Of a stretch of DNA of 64,000 nt, positions 1-9,757 are shown piece by piece. The notes beneath the pieces were generated by a model. The model did not search any database, had not been told where the DNA came from, and saw nothing but the letters and a program-made list of their open reading frames with translations. The translations under genes were made by a program, and so were the position numbers. The first letter of the stretch is position 1; the number at the start of each line of letters is the position of its first letter. Origin of the DNA: Otatea glauca (Eukaryota; Streptophyta; Magnoliopsida; Poales; Poaceae); the NCBI GenBank assembly GCA_036346275.1, contig CM070724.1, positions 48,113,038-48,177,037 of the forward strand, in the 5' to 3' direction.

Positions 1-119
1 CCTCTACCTGTGTACACAAATGTACACTTTTATGTTACATTAGTATATGAGAAAATCATCACACAAAATGTAGTAATAAAAAAAGAGAATGAAAGCACCA
101 ACAACTCTTTATCTTGATG

Positions 120-1860
120 GTCCATTCCCATTATAATGAGAAAACTATGAAAACTTTAAACTTGGCAAAATTTCAAATGAGAAAAATTCGGTTCTAAAAC
201 TTTCAAATTATAAAGTTTCACCACGGGAAGTTTCAACTCATAAAAAATTCCAAATCAAAAAAAAGTTTCAACCACAAAGAACTTTCAGTTCTAAAACTTC
301 GCAAAGTTTTAACTTGCTTCAAACAACACATAAAATTTCAACCTAGAAAGGTTTCAAACCAAAAAGTTTCAACTCCGAAAGCTTTCAATTTCAAAAACTT
401 TCGGTTCAAACAGTTTCAATCTAAAGTTCAACTTGAAAAAATTAAGTCAAAAATTTTAAGTAAGTTTCAACCCAAGAAGTTTCACTCGAAAAACTTTCAA
501 TCCAAGAACTTTCAATTAAAAACAATTATATTCCAACATGCTTGAGGTTTGAAAAGTATCGATTAAAAAAACTTTCAAAAATGGTTAAAAAGGTGTTTTC
601 AAAAACTTTGAGGCAAATTTTGAAATTTGAACGAATATAACTTTCACGCCTGTATTCCGAAATTTTTTCAATGTATATACTTACTACTAGAGATTTAAAA
701 CTTTCAACTATCAGTTCGGAAAAATTCAACTAAAAAATAACTTTGAGCCTGTAAACTTTACATTGAATTGAAAACTTTTTATTCGAAAATCTTCTATTCA
801 ACCAGATACTTTTCGACATAAAAAACTTATGGTTCAAAACTTTCAAAACAATGATTTCAAAAAAGTTGGAACTCCAAAACTTTCAATTTAAAAACTTTCG
901 ATTGAAAAAAAACTTTCGGTTCGAAAAGTTTCAATCTAAAGTACAATTAAAAAAATGGAATAAAAAAAATTCAAATAATTTTCAATTCAAAAAGTTTCAA
1001 CCCAAAAAAGTTTCAACTCTAAAACTTTCAGTTCAAAAACAATTATATCCAACAAGCTTTTGGTTTGAAAAGTATTAATTAAAAAACTTCCAAAAGTAGT
1101 TAAAAAGGTGTTTCAAAAAACTTCCATGAAATTTTTAGAAGTTTGAACTAATATAACTTTCACGTTTGTATTTTGAAAACTTTCAAAACTTACTAATGGA
1201 GATTAAAAACTTTCAACTTGGCAAAGTTCCAAATTAGAAAAAATGAACTCAAAACTTTTAAATTATAAAGTTCCAACCTAAAGAAGTTTCAAACAAAAAA
1301 GTTTCAATTTAAAAAACTTTGATTGAACAAAACTTTTGGTTCAACAGTTTCAATCTAATGTTCAACTCGAAAAAAATTAAAGCAAAAAATTTAAAATAAG
1401 TTTCAATTTGAAAAGTTTCAAACCAAGAAGTTTCACTCTGAAAACTTTCAATTCAACAACTTTCAGTTCAAAAAAATTATATTCCAACAAGCTTTCGGTT
1501 TGAAAAGTATCGATTAAAAAAACTTTCGAAAGTGGTTAGAAAGGTGTTTTCAAAAACTTTGAAGAAAGTTTTGAGATTTGAACTAATATAACTTTCACGT
1601 GTGTATTCCGAAAGACTTTCAATGTATAAACTTACTACCGGAGATTAAAATCTTTCAACTATCGGTTCAAAAAAAATCAACTCAAAAATAACTTTCAGCC
1701 TGTAAACTTTCAATTGAATTGAAAACTTTTGATTCAAGGATTTTCTATTCAACCGGATAATTTTCAATACAAAATTCTTCCGGTTCGGAGCTTTCCAAAC
1801 ATTGGTTTCAAAAAAGTTGCAAACTCCAAAACTTTCAATTCAAAAACTTTCCTCCATGAT
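120..1860. repeat. AACTTTCAA-rich degenerate tandem array
   Basis: This AT-rich block is built almost wholly of variants of AAACTTTCAA and AAGTTTCAA separated by 5-15 bases. A longer order lies on top. The segment beginning ATTATATTCCAACA and followed by GGTTTGAAAAGTAT recurs at about 525, 1042 and 1476 (spacings about 517 and 434). The phrase GCCTGTAAACTTT recurs near 748 and 1698. The phrase ACTTGGCAAA recurs near 160 and 1220. Short open frames across it are by-products of the repeat and lack any domain. It looks like a short-motif satellite that has been duplicated in larger units; similar motif runs occur again around 5740-5800. Confidence 0.75.
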
Positions 1861-2484
1861 TTGCTCTTCGTCAATTAATATTTAGAGATATATTATGTTA
1901 GCAATACTGAAAATCTCCAGCTCTGGGGTTCCAACGTTGAAGACAAAGCAGCTACAAGAGACTACAACAAAGAGGTGGGAGTTCTTTTTTGTTTTTTAAA
2001 TGAGAAGTGGGAGTTCCTTGAAACAACGTAAACAATATTTCTACACAGAAAGTTTTCAAATTGGTTCTCTCTCCCCAAATCAGATTAATGATCTGCATGT
2101 TTCTCTTCTGCTTTAAACTTCTACATATCCAGACCCAAGTATACTAGTTTGCATTATCATCACCTTAATTATCCAGATTCGGCTCACATAGTATTTTCTT
2201 TCTTCTAAGAGGCAGTAATACTCCACTACAAATCCAGTGATCAAAAGATTCTTGACCATGCTTACAGTGGCACTAGAATAACTGACTAGATTCAAGTTAT
2301 TAAAAATTAAAATGTAAGCACTCAAAAACTCATGAAACGAGACTTTGCATAAAGGATTTTTCTAATATCAATGTTACATCGCATATTCAGTGTTAATGCA
2401 AACATGTTGGACTGCAAGGAGTCAAATCTGTTCATTCTTTTCAACATCCAAACGTTGGCATTGATAAGCAACTATGATTCATAC
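1861..2484. other. Intergenic, nothing recognised
   Basis: This is unremarkable AT-rich sequence between the AACTTTCAA array and the TBCC-domain pseudogene. A 70-codon open frame on the minus strand (2113-2325) has no recognisable motif. It could include decayed 3' sequence of the pseudogene. Confidence 0.4.
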
Positions 2485-3985
2485 CTTCACTGAATGACCT
2501 TTTAACATAAGTTTTGGAGAAGCCCTCCACAAATGTTGTATTTCTGTAGTATGCAGGATTGGCACCAATCTGTCTGCTGTTCCTTGGATGACTTGTATTG
2601 GCATCAGCCATAGTCACGTCAAGATCAGACGCGATCTGCTGGCTGCTTTCCTTTGCTGTGGACTTCTCCGTAGAAAATTCCAATCAAGAAGATATATTCT
2701 GCAATATCTAATCATGAACCTGAGCAGCAGGGACAAGAGCAGCAGGCATGTCTGGATCAGAATTTGCAAAAAACGTGGCTGCATGGCTTCAGGACGTCCC
2801 TTCTAAGAACTGCACTAGAAATCCAAGGTGCTCAAAATTCTCCATTGTCAATACCTGCAAAAAGGTTGGTGTAATACAGTTACAAAATCTTTCAGAGTTT
2901 ACATTTTGCAAAGTGATGGTCTATCTTGTTGAAATGCACAAAATCATGTAAGAGTGAATTACATAGTGCAAAGTATACGCATCAAGATCATCTTTCGCAT
3001 TTCCTGTATTGAAGATACAACAAGATGACTTATTCTCCAAAGTCCAAACTAAGTTGTTTTGTCAAATTTCAAGAATGACAAGAAACAATTACTTTCACAA
3101 AATCTCCTCAAATGTAAGGTCGCATCTATCCTTGGTTCCACATAAAGATGAGATCTCACACGGTCATACATATCTAGTTGTATCAAATATATGTATCCTT
3201 GATCTTTGAATTACTTGTTTGATAAAATTTGTTGTGGACACACCTGTCTGTGGATGGGTGGGTGAGTGGGTGGTTCTCACTTTTGAATACAGTTAACACC
3301 TAACAGGCCAAAACTCGTACCTTATAATCTATTTGGAGGTATGCATCTCTCACAAGATTTATACACCATTTTACAGAATCATGGCCTACCAAAAATGAAA
3401 GAGACAACCACTGCTTTTACTGGCCCATTCTAGTGTTTAAGCTATATAACTTCAAACAACCCCATTATCGGTACATCAAATACTATACTTCTATCACCCT
3501 TTTTCCCCACATAAAGCTAACTACTAGAACAATAAGGTGGAGAGTGAAGAATAATCAAATATATATCAATTAATATTATAAAATGAGCAACATAAAGAAA
3601 GAAAAGATGACATACAAGAGAATCATCACCCTTGCCCTCAATAGAATCTGCTAACAGAATAAGAATATTGGCCATATGCTTTTGCAGATAAGATAACTGA
3701 TGAATTTCTTCATCTGCTTGAGAAGGCATAAACCGTCGCCTATTACTCCGTACAAGCTGCAAAACAATATAAGTAGGAATAACTAAGTGAAGGTGATATA
3801 AAACTACTTGCATCGACAAAAAGAACAAAAAATAGAAGGGCGCGGTTTTCGAATCCAATCATTCTGTCTGCCCATAAGAGCGGGATGGTGAATTACCAGT
3901 AGGTGCAAGCCCAGAATTCCATGTACGCCTCTTCCACGCTATTGCAACCCCAGAGCATTGACGAAGATGAGTCCTTACTAGATCA
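2485..3985 (-). pseudogene. TBCC domain-containing protein 1-like gene, broken 3' part
   Basis: Minus-strand exon-like pieces resemble, from memory of the family, plant TBCCD1-like proteins (tubulin-cofactor-C-domain proteins linked to centrosome/Golgi organisation in other eukaryotes). One exon (about 3757-3612) begins after TTTTGCAG, reads through QADEEIHQLSYLQKHM and ends at a GTATGT donor. It joins in phase to an exon starting near 2859 (LTMENFEHLGFLVQF). Further on are FFANSDPDMPAALVPAAQVH and, ending at a GTATGA donor near 2485, NPAYYRNTTFVEGFSKTY. Breaks: a stop and frame change after FLEGTS (about 2800), an in-frame TAG where Trp is expected after VHD, and a TGA a few codons later. 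An upstream piece (about 3990-3860, KRRTWNSGLAPTGNSPSRSY) may belong. The TBCC beta-helix itself is missing. The family call is by recognition only. Confidence 0.6.
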
Positions 3986-4059
3986 TATATCCAAATATGT
4001 CTCAGCTAAAACTGCTCCCTGGATTGACAAAAAAAAAGGATAATCAATTAAAATTTAAT

Positions 4060-6340
4060 TTATGTGCCATCTATATTGCATAATGTAAACATATTACTTT
4101 CAACTGAGAGACACCCCCTGCTATGGATTGCACAATCAATTCTTAAAAAACTTTTTACATCAAAACATTGTCCTCTAGGGAAAAAAAATCTTTGCGTTTG
4201 TAATTCTAACTTTTGTATAACATTCAAATGTGAATAACAATGCAAAAAATTGTATGAGGTTAAAAAAACATATGAGAAAATAGGTATAACAAAAAAAGAA
4301 GAAGTTTCAAACTGAAAAATACAGTACATACTAAAACATTGACTTTGCAACATCCAATCAAAAATTCGCATTCACTCTTTGAACAAACCTTTAGCCTTTT
4401 TGTAAAAAGTTTAATTATGAAAACTTTCATTCCCCTTTTTTGCAAAACAAACTTTGCAATACAACATGGTTTTTGCTACAAAAAAAAACATCTGGCACTA
4501 TAATTATGTACACGAGTGCAAACACATTAAAAATAAAAAAATGGACATACCTTCATCTTATTGGACCTACCTAAACCTTAGTGATGTTCTGACAAGAACA
4601 TTAGCTGTGGAACCCATAAAATTGCTCGCTGCATCCGTCGAGCAAAACACACGATATTGCCTGTATGAGGGAAAAATATAAAAATATATATGCATATCAA
4701 TCTAGAAACAAAAAAATTATCGGCAACAAAAAAAAACATCAAATTGATTTTCTGTTATCCCCCCAAAAAAACTCTAAAAAAAAGACATCACTAGACCTAA
4801 AATAGCCACGTTCATCCTCACTCCCCACATCGACCCCCCAGAACAACCTGTGCATGGTGACCATGGCTCCTTTCCTGCAAAGCTTCCACTGCACTTGCGC
4901 CTCTCCTACCACCGGGATCTCCCCACCCTTCCACGATAATCTCCGGATCAAAGCAACATCCCAATGTCGCATCCAATCTGTTGCTACTTGCTAGTAACTA
5001 GTATATACCATATACAGGCTTGTTGGAAGATAAATTTCATGTTGCATACACAAAAAAAAAACAGTAAACTAATCTAGTTATGATTTTGGTTTTGCTTAAG
5101 AACAAGGATAGAGGGAAAGCAGCAGGTGAGCAGGGAAGCTGGAAGCTGCTGTTACAACCACCATGAATCAAAAAATTTCAAAGATCCATGACACATGAAA
5201 GTTTCAGTTCCTTGTGGCAGGTTTTTTAGACGTACAATTGAAAAGTGTTTTCTCTTGAATATGCTTGGTCTCCCATTGGTATCTACTCAATCAACATCAA
5301 TCCCCCAACTTGCATAATCCAATGCTTTCAAATGGAAACTCAGGAAGACAAAAAAAGTTGTGTTTGAACACGTCTCTAAACACAGTACTACATTAACTAC
5401 ATTCTGCATTAGACTTGCGTGCACAATGAGTATACATACCTTCATCTTGTCAAACCTGCCTGTCCTTGGTGATGATCTAACTGAGATGAGGAACCACAAA
5501 ACCCTTTTTGGTACTCATTGCATATCAATCGCTTTGTCCCTGAATGTATGTAGCAAAAAGAAACCTACAGATCAGACTCCTTAAAAACAAAAAAAATCAA
5601 ACTATATAAGAAAAGTAGAATAAAAAATCAACACAATTATTATGTCAGCTGGTACTACATGCCACTAAGTCTCCCCCTGCTTTAAAGTTCGTAATCTACT
5701 GAAACACAAATTCTACTCATAACAACCCTGAGCACATCAACTTTCAACTCATAAATAAATACTTTCAAACAGATGTTACAGAAAAAACTTTCAACTGTAA
5801 ATCTTTTAAGCATGTCTTGAAAATTCTTTATTAAAAAACTTTATGCCAGATGTTGGGAACTTGCATAAGATTAAAAATTTCCAACTAGGGTTGCAGGACT
5901 GTGAAAAAAGCTTTCAAGTTTGGGGTTTAGGGGGAATCATGTAACCAGAGTTTAGAAATTTTGCAATTGAAATCTCCCCTGTTGAAAGTGTTCATCCTCT
6001 AGTTGGAATGTTCATTTTGAACCACCAATTCAAAACTTGCAAAATTAGAACTTTTGACTATAACCAGATATTTTATAGGATGTCATAGTTGTATGGACTG
6101 CTGAAAAACTTGTACAACTACTTTCAGCCTTTAGACCTGCAAGAAGAAAAAAAACTTGGAAAGAATGTTGTGGAGAAAATCACACATACCTCCGTCTTGA
6201 TATGCTTGCCTACACTTCATGATAAGCTATTGGAAACTTTAGTCCCAAGCTCCTTTGTGTGCATCAATTCATTTCGCATGTGCGTGCAAAAAAAAAAAAA
6301 AAAACTCAACTTCATTATTATGGGACATGTGTTCTAGTTT
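4060..6340. repeat. Triplicated exon-like segment in AT-rich repeat
   Basis: Three diverged copies of about 110 bp lie at 4548-4675, 5433-5560 and 6180-6290 in the same orientation. Each starts (plus strand) with ACATACCT[TC]C[AG]TCTT, which on the minus strand reads like an exon end with a GTATGT donor. The first two also share a block ending GTGATG[AT]TCT[AG]AC. Spacing is about 890 and 745 bp. Minus-strand frames contain stops, so these look like fossil exons of a tandemly duplicated gene. Between them the DNA is AT-rich with AACTTTCAA-like runs (for example 5740-5800). A GC-richer stretch at 4790-4975 has an open minus-strand frame without a recognisable domain. Confidence 0.45.
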
Positions 6341-6946
6341 TGTGAAAAATACTGAACACAGGATCTATCTAACCAGAGATAAAAATTAAAAATCAGTATA
6401 GCGTCAATCTACTAATTATTAATGTAGTTGCCAAAAAAAACTAAAATTATACATTAAGTAAATACAGATGACTATGTAGAAAAAAAAGGGAGCCTAGCTC
6501 AAGCAAAAGGATGATGGTAGATTTTGGGCAAAGTTTTAATCGACAAATTCTGGTACAAAAGTACTACAAATCTTTGTTAATACAGATGAAGGGAAAAAAG
6601 GAAGCACTCCAAATCTTTGTTGTGCTGGCCCCAACCAAGTACCAGCTTTGAGCATTGTTAATTCAGATGACTAATAGGAATCTGAATAATAGGAGCCGTG
6701 TTGTTGACAGGGCAGGGTAAGGAGAACACTGATGGGTTGTTTCAACTTTCAACTAAGGCACGATTTCTATCTGCATGAAACCAAAAGCTTGAAGACAACT
6801 ACTACAGAAAGTATCTAATGTATCCAGTTAATTACCTACAGAAAGTTCAAATTACGGCTAGGCGGTGTCAGTGATAAACTTGCTGGCCAAACTGGTCTCT
6901 CTAGTGAATGCATGCAATTGCCATGCTCAGTTCATGTCATTGAACA
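6341..6946. other. Intergenic, nothing recognised
   Basis: AT-rich sequence with short A-tracts. No open frame of interest, no clear terminal repeats and no RNA gene signature were seen. Confidence 0.4.
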
Positions 6947-7690
6947 ATGCATCACCGCGGTGTTTCTGCAGGCATAGATGGCGTGAACTTCTTGATCTAC
7001 TGCACAAAAGAAGACGCCGTCCTCTCCCACAATGATGAGGACCCCCTCCCACAAAACCCCATCCCCATCGCAAACCCAAATCCCAATCCCAGGCCTAGCG
7101 ACTGCTCGACCTGGCCACCGTGCTGGACGAGGAGCACCGCCTCCTCCGCCTCAAGGCCTTCACGCATGACGTCCATCGCAAGAGCGAAGGCCTCAGCACT
7201 GAGGCTACCTCCTCCTGCGTGCTCGCTGCGCTCCAGCGCGACGCCTCTACCGCCTCTTCCATGCTTTGCTCCGGCTCGACTGGATCTCCGACAAGCCCTC
7301 TTCCTCATCCGAGGCGCCACTCGCCCCGCTCCTCAAGTCTTCCTTTACCAAAACAAAACGCGAACAAAACTCATGAATCCCCAAAAATCTCAGGGAGCAC
7401 ACGAACCCAAGCTCGAGAGAGTCACCAATGGTGTTGTCACCTTGCCTTGATCTCCTTCCCGAACGAATCAACCAAGAGATTCTTGGCGAAATCAATTAAG
7501 CTCCTACGAGGCTACGACAGAGATTCGCCTCCATCTTCGCCCTCTCTCCTAGGGGGACGATTTGGGACAAGAGAAGAGACCTCTATTATCACATCCATGA
7601 AGAAATCCCCACACGAATCGATTTCCCCCTCGCCTTTATCTCCTTCCCTATCGATCAAAACGAGCTGTTCTCGGCGGAATTAATCTCCGG
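6947..7690. other. GC-rich block with open frames on both strands
   Basis: Composition changes sharply from the AT-rich flank. The plus strand has a frame from about 7099 (RLLDLATVLDEEHRLLRLKA) that looks protein-like, but it is preceded in frame by TAG at 7096-7098 and has no ATG. A better continuation (LYRLFHALLRLDWISDK) lies in another frame after about 7245. The minus strand is open from 7320 to 6997. This may be a first exon or gene fragment with a frameshift. I do not recognise the family. A short (CT)n tract follows at 7735-7750. Confidence 0.3.
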
Positions 7691-7824
7691 CGCCCTCGGA
7701 TTCGGCTGCCCTCTGCCGGAACCCGAGACACCGTCGCTCTCTCTCTCTCTGTCAGAAATAGTTAAGTGCTTGGGATTTGGGAAACAACAATGAGAGGAGA
7801 GCAACTGCCAACTGGACTCCAAAG

Positions 7825-8089
7825 CAGGGTTCAAAAAATCAATTAGGAGAAAACCGCTCGAAATTCGAAAACATCGAGTCAAGAATCAGTTAAAAATTAT
7901 TAAAAATTGTAGAGTTTCAAAATCAATTTTTTTGAAAAAAAAAAAGAAAAATCGACGGACTAGTTGAACTTTGTTTGGTGGTCAATTTTTTGTAGCAATT
8001 TTCACCGATTTCCGACCGATTTTCGTCATATAAATTTTTTTGAATTAGACCGATTTACCAAGCAATTTTCGTCGGTTTTTTTAACCCCG
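7825..8089. mobile_element. hAT-type MITE, CAGGGTT ends, 265 bp
   Basis: The element starts CAGGGTTCAAAAAATC and ends, read inward from the other side, CGGGGTTAAAAAAACC. These are imperfect terminal inverted repeats typical of hAT non-autonomous elements. An exact 8-bp target duplication CTCCAAAG flanks it (7817-7824 and 8090-8097), the length hAT transposases produce. The interior is AT-rich with CCGATTT and CGATTTTCG motifs and no coding capacity. The larger element at 44693-45550 has the same outer bases and a similar interior. Confidence 0.85.
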
Positions 8090-8097
8090 CTCCAAAG

Positions 8098-8554
8098 CCG
8101 ATTCAAAAATGAAATCGAAAATGCTTCCTCTCCAACACGACACATGTCATCACGAGAGAGAATGGGAAAAGGACAGGTGTCACGTTTGGAGCGTGGGCGC
8201 ATGAATATGACGTTGAGGAACGCTGAGGATGACTGTAAAATAGGAAATCCGAGTACTGTTACCCTCGCCGCCTCACCAGCATCGGCGAGGCCTGCAAGTG
8301 ACCCTCTCCTCCGTCGCCATTGCCAACCTCCTCCTCCTCCCCTAGCCACCATCGGTGGCGAACTCCATCTCTCTCGTCCTACCCTTCTTCCTTGTCTCCA
8401 GCGATGATAGTCGCTATATCCGTCGTTGCCACCCCTCACCTCCTAATGCTCATCGCCTCCGCTGCCTCCGTAGCCCACCACCATCCTTTGACTTGTGGCT
8501 GACAGCGCCACCACCTCCTTATTTGTGTCGCCACCCAACATCGGTCCACCTGCC
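8098..8554. other. GC-rich low-complexity tract, no gene recognised
   Basis: Pyrimidine-rich (CTC/CCT) sequence that keeps frames open on both strands by composition. No conserved motif, splice pattern or start context supports a gene. It could be a decayed first exon or 5' UTR. Confidence 0.3.
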
Positions 8555-8810
8555 GCCCTAGCCTCCCTCTAAATTCGTGCCCCGATGACTCAAGCCCTAA
8601 TCCGACAAACCCTTCCTAACTCGTTGTCATCGCTATCGAAGAAGACGACCTCGCTGACCCGAGCATGAATCTTCAAGCAAATCATAAGATCAGAAATTTG
8701 AATAATTTGTACAAAAATTATCATTCGTCATATGACCAACAATTCTAAAGAAAAAAAATATATCCACTTAGTTTACACTTGTATGTACATTATTAATTAA
8801 CGCAACAAAC
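8555..8810. repeat. Direct repeat, copy 1 (partner 9475-9750)
   Basis: This segment and 9475-9750 are diverged direct copies. They share CTCTAAAT, CCTAATCCG, GAAGA[AT]GACCTCGC, AGCAAATCATAAG and AATAATTTGTACAAAAATTATC in the same order, down to a common AGTTTACAC near the right end. The second copy lies directly beyond the 3' end of the receptor kinase gene. Copy 1 may mark an old duplication of that gene's downstream flank. No coding frame is kept. Confidence 0.65.
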
Positions 8811-9474
8811 TTCCCTTCATTTTTATCATACATGCTCCTACAAATTGAATAGGTCACACACTCCAAATTAAGGGCACATATCTTACGAGTCCGAACTCCG
8901 AAGCATGCGGTTGAAAATTCAAGTCATACTTTTTTTTTTTTGAAAATTCAAGTCATACTTGTGCGGCAGCAATGTTTTCCTTAATTAAGTGCCAACTTGC
9001 ACCATGAAGAGTCTACAACCGTGGTAAAAGGAGGAAATTAAAACATTGCTTACGACAGGCTTGGAGTTACCATGCATCAAGAGTACTTAGGGTGTAAGCA
9101 TCCGATGATGTGCGAGAGTAACACGGTAACTAACGTCACATTTGGGTTGTTGCAATTTTGTCTCCCCGCCAGAACCAATTAGAGTACGACGGCCAGTGGC
9201 CTCCTCAGGAATCAAGACCCGAGTGCTGATGATTCCTGGCAGCTAGCCATATACATTAAGCGAAAAGAAGCTCACGGCCAACTCGGACTGGATTTCAAAA
9301 GGGGAAAAGGAAACTCTCGATCTATTTCGTGATCAATTATCGTACTGCAACTACATATCTACACGGTGTCATCTCTAAAAGAAAATGGGAATGTCTACCC
9401 ATCGGGCGAATGGTTATAAGATGAAATTAAAATCATTCAAAACTTTGGGCCTTTGGATAATTATCCAACAATCT
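8811..9474. other. Intergenic, small tandem duplication only
   Basis: No gene recognised. A short tandem duplication of GAAAATTCAAGTCATACTT lies at about 8913-8960, separated by a T-tract. The rest is ordinary AT-rich spacer. Confidence 0.4.
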
Positions 9475-9750
9475 AACCGCCCTAGCTTTCCTCTAAATCC
9501 ATACTCCGATGAACCTCAAATCCTAACCCGGTGACCCAAGTCCTAATCCGGGGAACCTAGCCCTAACTCGCCGCCGTCGTTGTTGAAGAAGATGACCTCG
9601 CCGGCTGGAGCATAAATCTCAAAGCAAATCATAAGTTTGGAAATTCGAATAATTTGTACAAAAATTATCATTCATCATATGTACAACAATTCTGAAGAAA
9701 AATATAATATAGATATCTACATAGTTTACACCTGTATTTACCCTTCTTCT
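9475..9750. repeat. Direct repeat, copy 2 (partner 8555-8810)
   Basis: Second copy of the 250-bp direct repeat described at 8555-8810. It ends just downstream of the receptor kinase stop codon at 9758 on the minus strand, so it probably carries that gene's 3' UTR and polyadenylation region. Confidence 0.6.
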
Positions 9751-9757
9751 TTGTTGG

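Noticed and set aside
6997..7320. Minus-strand open frame of 107 codons in the GC-rich block
   Set aside because: It overlaps an equally open plus-strand frame. Both are kept open by GC-rich composition, and the minus frame has low-complexity Gly repeats and no domain.
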